NCBI RefSeq assembly: GCF_003671715.1
Contig: NZ_RAIF01000012.1
Coordinates: 190,527-241,835, forward strand
Length of the DNA stretch: 51,309 nt
From: Streptomyces sp. E2N166
GTDB lineage: Bacteria > Actinomycetota > Actinomycetes > Streptomycetales > Streptomycetaceae
Direction of reading: 5' to 3'
This document shows positions 44,180-51,309 of the stretch, in pieces (position 1 is the first letter of the stretch; each line of letters starts with the position of its first letter). The translations under genes and the position numbers were made by a program. A model generated the notes under the pieces. It was given only the letters and a program-made list of their open reading frames with translations, did no database searches and was not told the origin of the DNA.

Positions 44180-44764
44180 ATGGCTTCCGAGCATGACGAG
44201 GGCAGGAACGGCGGGGCGGCCGACCCACAGGACACCACCGGGGCCAAGGCCGGCACGAAGGCCGACGACAAGACCGACGGCGCGGCTCCCGCGACCCTGC
44301 CCCCGGACCCGAAGACCGCCGCCGCGATCGCCGCCGCCGAGGCGGCCGGGCCACAGAACGGCGGGAGCGTCCGCGTGGACAGCTGGATCTGGGCCGTCCG
44401 CCTCGTCAAGACCCGCTCCCTCGGCGCGACCGCCTGCAAGGGCGGCCACGTCCGGGTGAACGGCGAACGGGTGAAGCCCGCGTACTCGCTGCGCGTCGGA
44501 GACGAGGTGCGCCTGCGGCACGAGGGCCGGGAACGCGTAGTCGTCGTGAAGCGGCTGATCCGCAAGCGCGTCGGAGCCCCGGTCGCCGTCCAGTGCTACG
44601 TCGACAACTCCCCGCCGCCCCCGCCCCGCGAGGCCGTCGCCCCGGCCGGCATCCGCGACCGCGGCGCCGGCCGTCCCACCAAGCGGGACCGTCGCGAGCT
44701 GGAACGCCTGCGCGGGCTGGAGGGCCTGAGCCAGGCCCGGCGGGATGCCGAGAACAGGCCCTGA
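44180..44764 (+). CDS. S4-domain RNA-binding protein (Hsp15-like)
   Basis: The 194-residue protein has an acidic, Ala/Thr-rich N-terminal extension (about 1-60), an S4 RNA-binding domain (RVDSWIWAVRLVKTRSLGAT, then VRVNGERVKPAYSLRVGDEV) and a basic C-terminal tail (RDRRELERLRGLEGLSQARR). Hsp15 proteins recognise stalled 50S subunits carrying nascent chains. The core matches that family; the extensions are typical of streptomycetes. Confidence 0.9.
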   Translation: MASEHDEGRNGGAADPQDTTGAKAGTKADDKTDGAAPATLPPDPKTAAAIAAAEAAGPQNGGSVRVDSWIWAVRLVKTRSLGATACKGGHVRVNGERVKPAYSLRVGDEVRLRHEGRERVVVVKRLIRKRVGAPVAVQCYVDNSPPPPPREAVAPAGIRDRGAGRPTKRDRRELERLRGLEGLSQARRDAENRP

Positions 44765-44792
44765 ACACCTGCACCGGCCGTGGCTGGTCAGA

Positions 44793-45122
44793 CCCGGCAC
44801 CGTACGGCTCCTCGGGAAAGTGCCGGCGGAAGAACTCCCCGGTGAGGCCGAGCGAGCGGTCGCAGGCGGCCGGTGCCAGCGGCCCCCGGTAGTCGGGGAC
44901 GTGCAGGTTCAGGCAGGGCTCGCCCGGCACCGCGTTCATCCCGGCCGACCGCAGTACCGGCGCGGTGCGCTGCCCGACCGTGGCCCGTTCGCACTGCAAC
45001 CGCCCCAGCTGGTACAGCTCTCCGCGGAAGTGGTGCACCAGCCACCGCGGGGCCCGCACTCCGCCCGTGCCGTGCCGTCTGCGGTGGCTCGCATCGTCCG
45101 GCACATCCGCCAGGGCCCGCAC
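44793..45122 (-). pseudogene. Fragment of an acyltransferase-domain protein
   Basis: One minus-strand frame reads HRRRHGTGGVRAPRWLVHHF, then RGELYQLGRLQCERATVGQR and CLNLHVPDYRGPLAPAACDR, ending HFPEEPYGAG. This matches the middle of Streptomyces acyltransferase-like proteins (RGELYQLGRLQ and LHVPDxxGPL are distinctive). The N-terminal half and C-terminal end are absent, there is no start codon with a ribosome site, and the frame continues into unrelated sequence. It is a decayed remnant between the S4 and TPR genes. Confidence 0.65.
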
Positions 45123-45173
45123 TACCAGCCCGGGCCGGACGTACCGCCGTACCGGCCGCCGAGGAGCTGACCG

Positions 45174-45554
45174 TCAGGAGTCGAACCGCGCCTGCTGCAG
45201 ATACTCCGGATTCGGGTCCAGAGCCGCCGCCAGCCGGAAGTGCCGCCGGGCCTGGTCGGGGCAGCCACGGCGCTCATAGGTGCGGGCGAGTGCGAAGTGC
45301 GCGAACGCGTTGTCCGGCTCACGCTCCAGGACGATGGTGAACTCCAGCTCGGCCGCTCTCAGTTGTGCCGCCGCGAAGAAGGCACGCGCGCGCAGCAGCC
45401 GGGCGGCGGTGCTCTCCGGGTGCGCTGCGATGACTCCGTCGAGCAGTTTCACCGCGCCTCGCGGGTCCCGCGCCGCGAGCAGTTGCTCGGCGGCACGGAA
45501 GTCGATGACATCCGTCTCCGGAGTACGTCCGGTCGAACCGCTGGTCTCGGGCAC
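45174..45554 (-). CDS. Tetratricopeptide-repeat protein
   Basis: The 126-residue protein consists of about three TPR-like helical pairs: AAEQLLAARDPRGAVKLLDG, ARLLRARAFFAAAQLRAAEL and AFAHFALARTYERRGCPDQA, with the small residues in the usual TPR positions. TPRs mediate protein contacts; the partner is unknown. GTG 45554 has GGAAGGA about eight bases upstream. It lies between the acyltransferase remnant and coaE, all on the same strand. Confidence 0.87.
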   Translation of the reverse strand: MPETSGSTGRTPETDVIDFRAAEQLLAARDPRGAVKLLDGVIAAHPESTAARLLRARAFFAAAQLRAAELEFTIVLEREPDNAFAHFALARTYERRGCPDQARRHFRLAAALDPNPEYLQQARFDS

Positions 45555-45645
45555 GGCAGAGTCCTTCCCTCACTGAAAGGGATCAACGCCCGCGCGGGGA
45601 CCCCTATTCCTGGGACGGACGGAGCGACCGGAGGCGCCAGGGCGC

Positions 45646-46251
45646 TCAGCGCGGAGCGTGCGCCTTGCGGGTCAGCTCGTCCCACACCTCCGCCACGCGG
45701 CGCCGCAGCTCGTCCAGCGGTACGTCGTTGTGGATGACCACGTCCGCGATCTCCCGGCGCTGCTCGCGCGTGGCCTGGGCGGCCATCCGCGCGCGTGCGT
45801 CCTGCTCGGTCATGCCGCGCAGCCGTACCAGCCGGTCGAGCTGGGTGGCGGGGGCGGCGTCCACGACGATCACGAGGTCGTACAGCGGTGCCAGGCCGTT
45901 CTCCGTGAGCAGCGGGACGTCGTGGACGACGACGGCGTCCTCGGCGGCGGCCTCTTCAAGGGCGCGGGACCGGTCGGCGACCAGGGGGTGCACGATCGAG
46001 TTCAGCGCGCCAAGTTTCTCCGGGTCGGCGAACACGATCGAACCGAGTTTCGGCCGGTCCAGGCTGCCGTCCTCGGAGACCACGTCCTCGCCGAACGCCT
46101 CCACGACCGCCGCGAGCCCCGGGGTACCCGGCGCGACGACCTCGCGCGCGATCCGGTCCGCGTCGACCAGTACGGCGCCGTGCTCGACGAGCAGCCGCGA
46201 CACCTCGCTCTTGCCGGCGCCGATCCCGCCGGTCAGGCCCACGGACAGCAT
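45646..46251 (-). CDS. coaE: Dephospho-CoA kinase
   Basis: CoaE phosphorylates the 3'-hydroxyl of dephospho-CoA in the last step of CoA synthesis. The 201-residue protein has the P-loop [17 protein letters not shown] (residues 5-21), [17 protein letters not shown], the CoA-domain segments LNSIVHPLV and [20 protein letters not shown], and the C-terminal [20 protein letters not shown]. It is between PAC2/rpsA and the TPR gene, as in other actinobacteria. Immediately upstream is an odd repeat-spacer-repeat element whose spacer copies its own first codons. Confidence 0.95.
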   Translation of the reverse strand: MLSVGLTGGIGAGKSEVSRLLVEHGAVLVDADRIAREVVAPGTPGLAAVVEAFGEDVVSEDGSLDRPKLGSIVFADPEKLGALNSIVHPLVADRSRALEEAAAEDAVVVHDVPLLTENGLAPLYDLVIVVDAAPATQLDRLVRLRGMTEQDARARMAAQATREQRREIADVVIHNDVPLDELRRRVAEVWDELTRKAHAPR

Positions 46252-46267
46252 GACCGCGCCTCCACCT

Positions 46268-46357
46268 CACCAATCCCCGTCGTCGCGGGGAGCAACTTAC
46301 CGACTCCGATACCGCCGGTCAGGCCCACCGGAACATCCCTGCCACGGCGGGGACAGG
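46268..46357 (-). repeat. CRISPR-like repeat-spacer-repeat, or partial duplication of the coaE start
   Basis: Two 29-base units (46268-46296 and 46329-46357) share an ATCCC...CGGGGA core with a central GC stem. Their cores (ATCCC at 46273 and 46335) are 62 bases apart, and the units are separated by 32 bases. Read on the minus strand, each resembles a type I-E repeat (CTCCCCGCG...CGGGGAT). The 32-base middle (46297-46328) matches 46211-46242, inside the first codons of coaE, at 28 of 32 positions including 17 consecutive ones. Similarity also continues weakly past the spacer edge (GGAACAT versus GGACAGCAT), which favours a duplicated gene start. No cas gene is in the window. Confidence 0.5.
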
Positions 46358-46387
46358 CGGGGCACGGGCATCCGCCAGATTACCGGA

Positions 46388-47332
46388 TCAGCCGTCGCCC
46401 TCCCGCTCCGCCAGGAACCGTTCGAACTCGCGGCCGATCTCGTCCGCCGACGGGATCTCGACGGGCTCGGCGAGCATGTTGCCGCGGGTCTCGGCGCCCG
46501 CGGCCGCGTCGTACTGGTGCTCCAGGCCCTGGATGAGGGCGGTGAGTTCCTCGTCGCCCTCCTGGATCTGCCGGTCGATCTCCGTCTGGGTGCGGAGGGC
46601 GTCCGTGCGCAGGGAGTGCGCGATGCCCGGCAGGACCAGGCCGGTCGCGGCGGTGATCGCCTCCAGGACGGTCAGCGCCGCGTCCGGGTACGGGGAGCGG
46701 GCGATGTAGTGGGGGACGTGCGCGGCCACGCCCAGCACCTCGTGGCCGGCCTGCAGGAGCCGGTACTCGACGAGTGCCTCGGCGCTGCCGGGGACCTGCG
46801 CCTCCTCGAAGGGGCTGCTGTGGCCCGGCACCAGATCGGCGCGGTTGCCGTGCGGGGTGATGCCGACGGGACGGGTGTGCGGGACGCCCATGGGGATGCC
46901 GTGGAAGTTGACCGCGAGGCGGACACCCAGCCGTTCGACGATCTGCCGCACGGCAGCGGCGAAGCGTTCCCACTCGACGTCCGGCTCGGGGCCCGACAGC
47001 AGCAGGAACGGGGCCCCGGTGGCGTCCTGGACGACTCGCACCTCGATGGCGGGTTCCTCGTAGTCCGTCCAGGTGTCCCGCTTGAAGGTCAGCAGTGGCC
47101 GACGTGCCCGGTAGTCCACGAGCCGGTCGTGGTCGAAGCGGGCGACGACCTGGTGAGGCAGCGAGTCGAGCACCCGGTCGACGATCTGGTCGCCGGTCTC
47201 GCCGGCGTCGATGTATCCGTCGAAGTGGTACAGCATGATCAGTCCCGCCGACTCCTGGGCGAGTGCCATGTCGACGACGGCCAAGCCCTTCGGCTCCCAT
47301 GCGTACAAACCCTGCGGATCAAGCACAGTGAC
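46388..47332 (-). CDS. PAC2-family protein
   Basis: The 314-residue protein is of the PAC2 (proteasome assembly chaperone 2-like) family: LVVDMAL-like [74 protein letters not shown] and [20 protein letters not shown]. Actinobacteria have proteasomes, but the role of these proteins there is unproven. GTG 47332 is chosen because AGGAGG lies six bases upstream. Another GTG two codons later is possible. Confidence 0.9.
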   Translation of the reverse strand, partial: VTVLDPQGLYAWEPKGLAVVDMALAQESAGLIMLYHFDGYIDAGETGDQIVDRVLDSLPHQVVARFDHDRLVDYRARRPLLTFKRDTWTDYEEPAIEVRVVQDATGAPFLLLSGPEPDVEWERFAAAVRQIVERLGVRLAVNFHGIPMGVPHTRPVGITPHGNRADLVPGHSSPFEEAQVPGSAEALVEYRLLQAGHEVLGVAAHVPHYIARSPYPDAALTVLEAITAATGLVLPGIAHSLRTDALRTQTEIDRQIQEGDEELTALIQGLEHQYDAAAGAETRGNMLAEPVEIPSADEIGREFERFLAEREGDG

Positions 47333-47420
47333 CGCTCCCCTCCTGGTGTTCGTACTGCACAACACGGGTCCCGGCCCGGGCATTCCCCGTCCGCGCCCTG
47401 ACCCGGCGTCGCCGAACGCG

Positions 47421-47458
47421 CCGAGGGCCCGCACCCCGGGAAGGGTGCGGGCCCTCGG
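47421..47458 (-). terminator. Strong terminator after rpsA
   Basis: A 16-base perfect stem, CCGAGGGCCCGCACCC and its complement, with loop CGGGAA, lies 42 bases downstream of the rpsA stop on its strand, separating it from the PAC2 gene. There is no T-run. Confidence 0.88.
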
Positions 47459-47499
47459 TTCACGAGCTAACGCTCGGTGAGGTTCTGCTCAGCCTGCGT

Positions 47500-49017
47500 T
47501 CAGCTCTGGCCGCCGGCCAGCTTCTCGCGCAGCGCGGCCAGCGCCTCGTCCGACGCCAGGGCGCCGGAGTTGTCGCCGCCCTCGGAGGAGTACGAGCCAC
47601 CGCCGCCGCCGCCACCGCCGGCGGAAGCGGCCGGAGCCGCACCCGCGGTGTCGACACCCTCGGCAGCGGCCTTCTCGTCCGCCTCGCGGGACTTGATGAC
47701 CTGCGCCTGGTGCTGCTCGAAGCGCTGCTGCGCCTCGGCGTACTGGGTCTCCCACGCCTCGCGCTGGGTCTCGTAGCCCTCGAGCCAGTCGTTGGTCTCG
47801 GGGTCGAAGCCCTCGGGGTAGATGTAGTTGCCCTGGTCGTCGTAGGACGCGGCCATGCCGTACAGGGTCGGGTCGAACTCGACCACCGACGGGTCGGCAC
47901 CGAAGGCCTCGTTGGCCTGCTTCAGCGAGAGGCTGATGCGGCGGCGCTCGAGGTCGATGTCGATGACCTTGACGAAGATCTCGTCGTTGACCTGGACGAC
48001 CTGCTCCGGGATCTCCACGTGGCGCTCGGCCAGCTCGGAGATGTGGACCAGACCCTCGATGCCCTCGTCCACGCGGACGAACGCACCGAACGGCACCAGC
48101 TTCGTGACCTTGCCGGGCACGACCTGGCCGATCTGGTGGGTGCGGGCGAACTGCTGCCACGGGTCTTCCTGGGTCGCCTTCAGCGACAGGGAGACGCGCT
48201 CGCGGTCCATGTCCACGTCGAGGACCTCGACGGTGACTTCCTGGCCGACCTCGACAACCTCGGACGGGTGGTCGATGTGCTTCCAGGAGAGCTCGGAGAC
48301 GTGGACCAGACCGTCGACGCCACCCAGGTCCACGAAGGCACCGAAGTTGACGATCGAGGAGACGACGCCGGAACGGACCTGACCCTTCTGGAGGGTCGTG
48401 AGGAACGTCTGGCGGACCTCGGACTGGGTCTGCTCCAGCCAGGCGCGGCGGGACAGGACCACGTTGTTGCGGTTCTTGTCCAGCTCGATGATCTTCGCCT
48501 CGAGCTCCTTGCCCACGTAGGGCTGGAGGTCGCGGACACGGCGCATCTCGACCAGGGAGGCCGGGAGGAAGCCGCGGAGGCCGATGTCGAGGATGAGACC
48601 ACCCTTGACGACCTCGATGACGGTACCGGTGACGATGCCGTCCTCTTCCTTGATCTTCTCGATGGTGCCCCAGGCACGCTCGTACTGAGCGCGCTTCTTC
48701 GAGAGGATCAGGCGGCCTTCCTTGTCCTCCTTCTGGAGAACAAGGGCCTCGATCTCGTCACCGACGGCGACGACCTCGTTGGGGTCGACGTCGTGCTTGA
48801 TCGAGAGCTCGCGGCTCGGGATGACACCTTCGGTCTTGTAACCGATGTCGAGCAGGACCTCGTCCCGGTCGACCTTCACGATGACGCCGTCGACGATGTC
48901 GCCGTCGTTGAAGTACTTGATCGTTTCGTCGATCGCGGCGAGGAAGGCTTCCTCGTTACCGATGTCGTTGACCGCAACCTGCGGGGTGGTGGCGGTGGTC
49001 TCGGTGCTGCTCGTCAT
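47500..49017 (-). CDS. rpsA: 30S ribosomal protein S1
   Basis: The 505-residue protein has four S1 RNA-binding domains, as usual for actinobacteria: about 37-105 (DIVDGVIVKVDRDEVLLDIG), 122-190 (TGTVIEVVKGGLILDIGLRG), 207-275 (SGVVSSIVNFGAFVDLGGVD) and 292-362 (GKVTKLVPFGAFVRVDEGIE). An acidic/Gln-rich C-terminus follows, with a poly-Gly run and a terminal LREKLAGGQ. S1 recruits mRNA to the 30S subunit. ATG 49017 gives MTSSTETTATTPQVAVNDIG. A promoter at 49215-49243 implies a leader of roughly 190 bases with a hairpin. It is divergent from a methyltransferase gene. Confidence 0.97.
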   Translation of the reverse strand: MTSSTETTATTPQVAVNDIGNEEAFLAAIDETIKYFNDGDIVDGVIVKVDRDEVLLDIGYKTEGVIPSRELSIKHDVDPNEVVAVGDEIEALVLQKEDKEGRLILSKKRAQYERAWGTIEKIKEEDGIVTGTVIEVVKGGLILDIGLRGFLPASLVEMRRVRDLQPYVGKELEAKIIELDKNRNNVVLSRRAWLEQTQSEVRQTFLTTLQKGQVRSGVVSSIVNFGAFVDLGGVDGLVHVSELSWKHIDHPSEVVEVGQEVTVEVLDVDMDRERVSLSLKATQEDPWQQFARTHQIGQVVPGKVTKLVPFGAFVRVDEGIEGLVHISELAERHVEIPEQVVQVNDEIFVKVIDIDLERRRISLSLKQANEAFGADPSVVEFDPTLYGMAASYDDQGNYIYPEGFDPETNDWLEGYETQREAWETQYAEAQQRFEQHQAQVIKSREADEKAAAEGVDTAGAAPAASAGGGGGGGGSYSSEGGDNSGALASDEALAALREKLAGGQS

Positions 49018-49107
49018 GTGGGAAAGGGCTCCGGTACGGACATTGAAGTCGTAGGTACTGCTTACGCCGGGAGCCCGTTTCGCTCTGCAGAAGCCGGACA
49101 GCCAAGG

Positions 49108-49136
49108 AAGTGTCACCGAAACAAGGGGTGACACCT
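49108..49136 (-). promoter_or_regulatory. Hairpin in the rpsA leader
   Basis: AAGTGTCACC (49108-49117) and GGTGACACCT (49127-49136) form a nearly perfect ten-base stem with a nine-base loop in the rpsA leader, about 90 bases before the start codon. It may be a regulatory structure, for example for S1 feedback, or a terminator for antisense transcription. No T-run follows. Confidence 0.5.
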
Positions 49137-49214
49137 CGACAACCGAGGGGACATACAACAGATGCGAGCGCGACCTGCTACGTCTGAGGTGCGCAGGCCC
49201 GCAGCGCAACTTGT

Positions 49215-49243
49215 AGCATACGGGGGCAGCCGGGCAGGGTCAA
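49215..49243 (-). promoter_or_regulatory. Consensus housekeeping promoter of rpsA
   Basis: On the minus strand TTGACC (49243-49238), a 17-base spacer and TATGCT (49220-49215) closely match the HrdB/sigma-70 consensus. Transcription should start near 49208, leaving a leader of about 190 bases before rpsA. Confidence 0.75.
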
Positions 49244-50223
49244 TGCGCGAAGCCGCACACCCGGGGCAGATCGTCACATACCCGGCACGAAAGCCGTCTC
49301 CCGAGGCCACGCGGGCCCCCAGAGGCCCTCTTGGTGACACGCGGGACCGGCTGCGTGAAGAGCCGCAGACTAGTACGAGGGAGCCGGTCATCCAAGAGCC
49401 CGAAGCGTCCGAGGCGTCCGAAGCCACAGGGGCGGAGCCCGAGGCCACCCGGCGTGCCGCCGGTGTCACGGAGAGCTCCCGAGCCAACCGCGGCTGGTGG
49501 GACCGGAACGCGGACGAGTACCAGGTCGAGCACGGCACCTTCCTCGGCGACGACCGCTTCGTGTGGTGTCCGGAGGGCCTGGACGAGGTGGAGGCCGAGC
49601 TGCTCGGCCCGGTGGAGGACCTGAAGGGCAAGGACGTCCTGGAGATCGGGGCCGGCGCCGCCCAGTGCTCGCGCTGGCTGACCGCCCAGGGTGCCCGTCC
49701 GGTGGCCCTGGACCTCTCCCACCGCCAGCTCCAGCACGCCCTGCGCATCGGCGGCTCGTTCCCCCTGGTCTGTGCCGACGCGACCGTGCTGCCCTTCGCG
49801 GACGGCTCCTTCGACCTGGCGTGCTCGGCGTACGGGGCGCTGCCCTTCGTCGCCGACCCGCGGCTGGTGCTGCGGGAGGTGCGCCGGGTGCTGCGGCCCG
49901 GCGGCCGCTTCGTCTTCTCCGTCACGCACCCGCTGCGCTGGGCGCTCCCGGACGAGCCGGGCCCCGAGGGGCTGACGGTGTCCGCCTCCTACTTCGACCG
50001 CACGCCGTACGTCGAGCAGGACGACGAGGGCCGCGCGGTGTACGTCGAGCACCACAGGACGCTCGGCGACCGGGTCCGGGACGTGGTGACGTCGGGGTTC
50101 CGGCTGGTGGACCTCGTGGAGCCGGAGTGGCCGGACTGGAACACCTCCGAGTGGGGCGGCTGGTCGCCGTTGCGGGGCCACCTGATCCCGGGGACGGCGA
50201 TCTTCGTGTGCGAGCGCGACTGA
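49243..50223 (+). CDS. SAM-dependent methyltransferase (class I)
   Basis: The methyltransferase core begins near residue 80 (RANRGWWDRNADEYQVEHGT) and has motif I VLEIGAGAAQCSRWL, ALDLSHRQLQHALR, ADATVLPFADGSFDLACSAY and VRRVLRPGGRFVFSVTHPLR. The preceding 75 residues or so are low-complexity (EASEASEATGAEPEATRRAA), unlikely to be folded, so the true start may lie downstream. ATG 49243 overlaps the rpsA -35 element. The substrate is unknown. It is divergent from rpsA in a conserved position. Confidence 0.82.
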   Translation: MREAAHPGQIVTYPARKPSPEATRAPRGPLGDTRDRLREEPQTSTREPVIQEPEASEASEATGAEPEATRRAAGVTESSRANRGWWDRNADEYQVEHGTFLGDDRFVWCPEGLDEVEAELLGPVEDLKGKDVLEIGAGAAQCSRWLTAQGARPVALDLSHRQLQHALRIGGSFPLVCADATVLPFADGSFDLACSAYGALPFVADPRLVLREVRRVLRPGGRFVFSVTHPLRWALPDEPGPEGLTVSASYFDRTPYVEQDDEGRAVYVEHHRTLGDRVRDVVTSGFRLVDLVEPEWPDWNTSEWGGWSPLRGHLIPGTAIFVCERD

Positions 50224-50306
50224 GCCGCACCCATCGGTCTCGTGTGCACGTGTCTCGTGCTCCACGCGCGTGGAGGGTCGTCCCGCCGGCGTACGACACT
50301 GGGGGC

Positions 50307-51309
50307 GTGATCCGTTACGACGCCCTGGACGCCCTGCCCGTACGCGGTGCCCTGCCCGCTCTGCGCGACGCCCTGGACGGGCACGGCACGGCGGTGCTGG
50401 TCGCGCCGCCGGGCGCCGGCAAGACGACGCTGGTGCCGCTCGCGCTGGCCGGGCTGCTCGGCGAGGGGCCCGCGCGGCGTGTGGTCGTGGCCGAGCCGCG
50501 GCGGATCGCGGCGCGGGCGGCGGCCCGGCGGATGGCGTGGCTGCTGGGTGAGGAGCCCGGCGCGAGTGTCGGGTACACCGTGCGCGGTGAGCGGGTGGCA
50601 GGGCGGCACGCGCGCGTGGAGGTCGTCACGACCGGCGTGCTGTTGCAACGGCTCCAGCGGGACCAGGAGCTGACGGGCGTCGACGTGGTGGTGCTCGACG
50701 AGTGCCACGAGCGGCACCTGGACGCGGACACGACGGCGGCGTTCCTCTGGGACGTGCGGACGGCGCTGCGGCCCGAACTGCGTCTGGTGGCCGCGTCGGC
50801 CACGACGGACGCGGAGGGCTGGGCCCGGCTGCTCGGCGGGGCACCGGTGGTCGAGGCGCGGGGCGTGTCGTACCCCGTGGAGGTCGTGTGGGCGCCGCCT
50901 GCGCGTACGGTCCGGCCGCCGCACGGAATGCGGGTGGACCCGCTGCTGCTCGCGCACGTCGCGTCGGTGGTGCGGCGGGCGCTGGCCGAACGGGACGGGG
51001 ACGTGCTGTGTTTCCTGCCCGGCGTCGGGGAGATCTCCCGCGTCGCCGGGCAACTGGGGGAGCTCGGAGGCGTCGACGTGCTCCAAGTGCACGGGCGGGC
51101 GCCCGCGGCCGTGCAGGACGCGGTCCTGTCCCCCTCGGCACGGCGCCGGGTGGTACTCGCGACCTCGGTGGCCGAGTCGTCTCTGACGGTTCCGGGCGTA
51201 CGGGTGGTCGTGGACGCGGGCCTGGCGCGGGAGCCTCGGGTGGACCACGCCCGCGGGCTGAGCGCCCTGACGACGGTACGGGCCTCGCGGGCGGCCGCGC
51301 GGCAACGGG
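50307..51309 (+). CDS. hrpB: ATP-dependent RNA helicase HrpB (3' end outside window)
   Basis: From GTG 50307 the frame is open to the window edge (334 codons). It shows motif I VLVAPPGAGKTTLVPLALAG, motif Ia VVVAEPRRIAARAAARRM, VGYTVRGE, TTGVLLQRLQRD, motif II VVVLDECHERHLD (DECH), motif III ASATTDAEGWARLL and the second RecA domain VLCFLPGVGEISRV with ATSVAESSLTVPGVRVVVDA. This matches HrpB-type DEAH-box helicases. Their cellular role in actinobacteria is poorly defined. TACGAC nine bases upstream may be a -10 element. Confidence 0.9.
   Translation, partial: MIRYDALDALPVRGALPALRDALDGHGTAVLVAPPGAGKTTLVPLALAGLLGEGPARRVVVAEPRRIAARAAARRMAWLLGEEPGASVGYTVRGERVAGRHARVEVVTTGVLLQRLQRDQELTGVDVVVLDECHERHLDADTTAAFLWDVRTALRPELRLVAASATTDAEGWARLLGGAPVVEARGVSYPVEVVWAPPARTVRPPHGMRVDPLLLAHVASVVRRALAERDGDVLCFLPGVGEISRVAGQLGELGGVDVLQVHGRAPAAVQDAVLSPSARRRVVLATSVAESSLTVPGVRVVVDAGLAREPRVDHARGLSALTTVRASRAAARQR

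Overview
The window is high-GC actinobacterial chromosome, almost certainly Streptomyces. Coding strands are close to saturated with G/C at third codon positions, GTG starts are common, many genes look leaderless, and the gene families are typical of the genus (Scr1-like regulator/DUF397/anti-sigma-like ATPase modules, mycothiol-type DinB protein, TerC/TerD proteins, psuGK, rpsA-coaE next to uvrB). From memory, the uvrA ... uvrB ... rpsA order matches the conserved core of Streptomyces chromosomes.

Left part (1-10.4 kb): an XRE/MmyB-like regulator divergent from a YceI-like protein; uvrA; a mycothiol-type DinB enzyme; an MBL-fold hydrolase whose 3' end is present twice (6209-6331 and 8552-8674), bracketing a 2.2 kb insert with a sigma factor, its CU044_5270-type partner and a transporter gene fragment; then aroQ and an S66 (MccF-like) peptidase.

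Stress and repair block (10.6-19.7 kb): terC behind a probable yybP-ykoY manganese riboswitch, a TerD protein fused to a degenerate FtsK-like domain, terD, uvrB, a MHYT-domain membrane sensor, a secreted glycerophosphodiesterase and ogt. uvrA, terD, uvrB and ogt each have an upstream element of the RecA-NDp/PafBC type (TTGTCAGTGGC, six bases, TANNNT). This suggests one LexA-independent DNA-damage regulon that includes terD.

Middle (19.7-35.3 kb): a VOC protein, psuG-psuK, a methyltransferase, a uridine-kinase-like protein with a broken P-loop, a DUF1772 membrane protein, a stand-alone GltD-like oxidoreductase, an intact DUF397/Scr1-like regulator/ATPase module, an ABC exporter, a DUF899 protein, an amidohydrolase and a FUSC protein.

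Accessory patch (35.6-40.3 kb): a second DUF397 module collapsed by a deletion that fused the 3' ends of its regulator and ATPase genes; a two-gene operon of a small membrane-anchored protein and a coiled-coil membrane protein that share a short Asp-Asn-Ala-x-Val-Tyr-Gln motif; two unknown genes; and, divergent from them, a coiled-coil CHAT (caspase-like) protease. This is the best candidate for an undescribed conflict or cell-death-type system.

Right part (40.3-51.3 kb): nucleotidyltransferase, RidA, GNAT, prolyl aminopeptidase, family-5 uracil-DNA glycosylase, S4 RNA-binding protein, an acyltransferase pseudogene, a TPR protein, coaE, a PAC2 protein, rpsA with a long structured leader, a methyltransferase and the start of hrpB. 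Directly upstream of coaE lies a 29-32-29 base repeat-spacer-repeat layout resembling a type I-E CRISPR unit, whose 32-base 'spacer' matches the start of coaE at 28 of 32 positions. No tRNA, rRNA, integrase or transposase gene was recognised.
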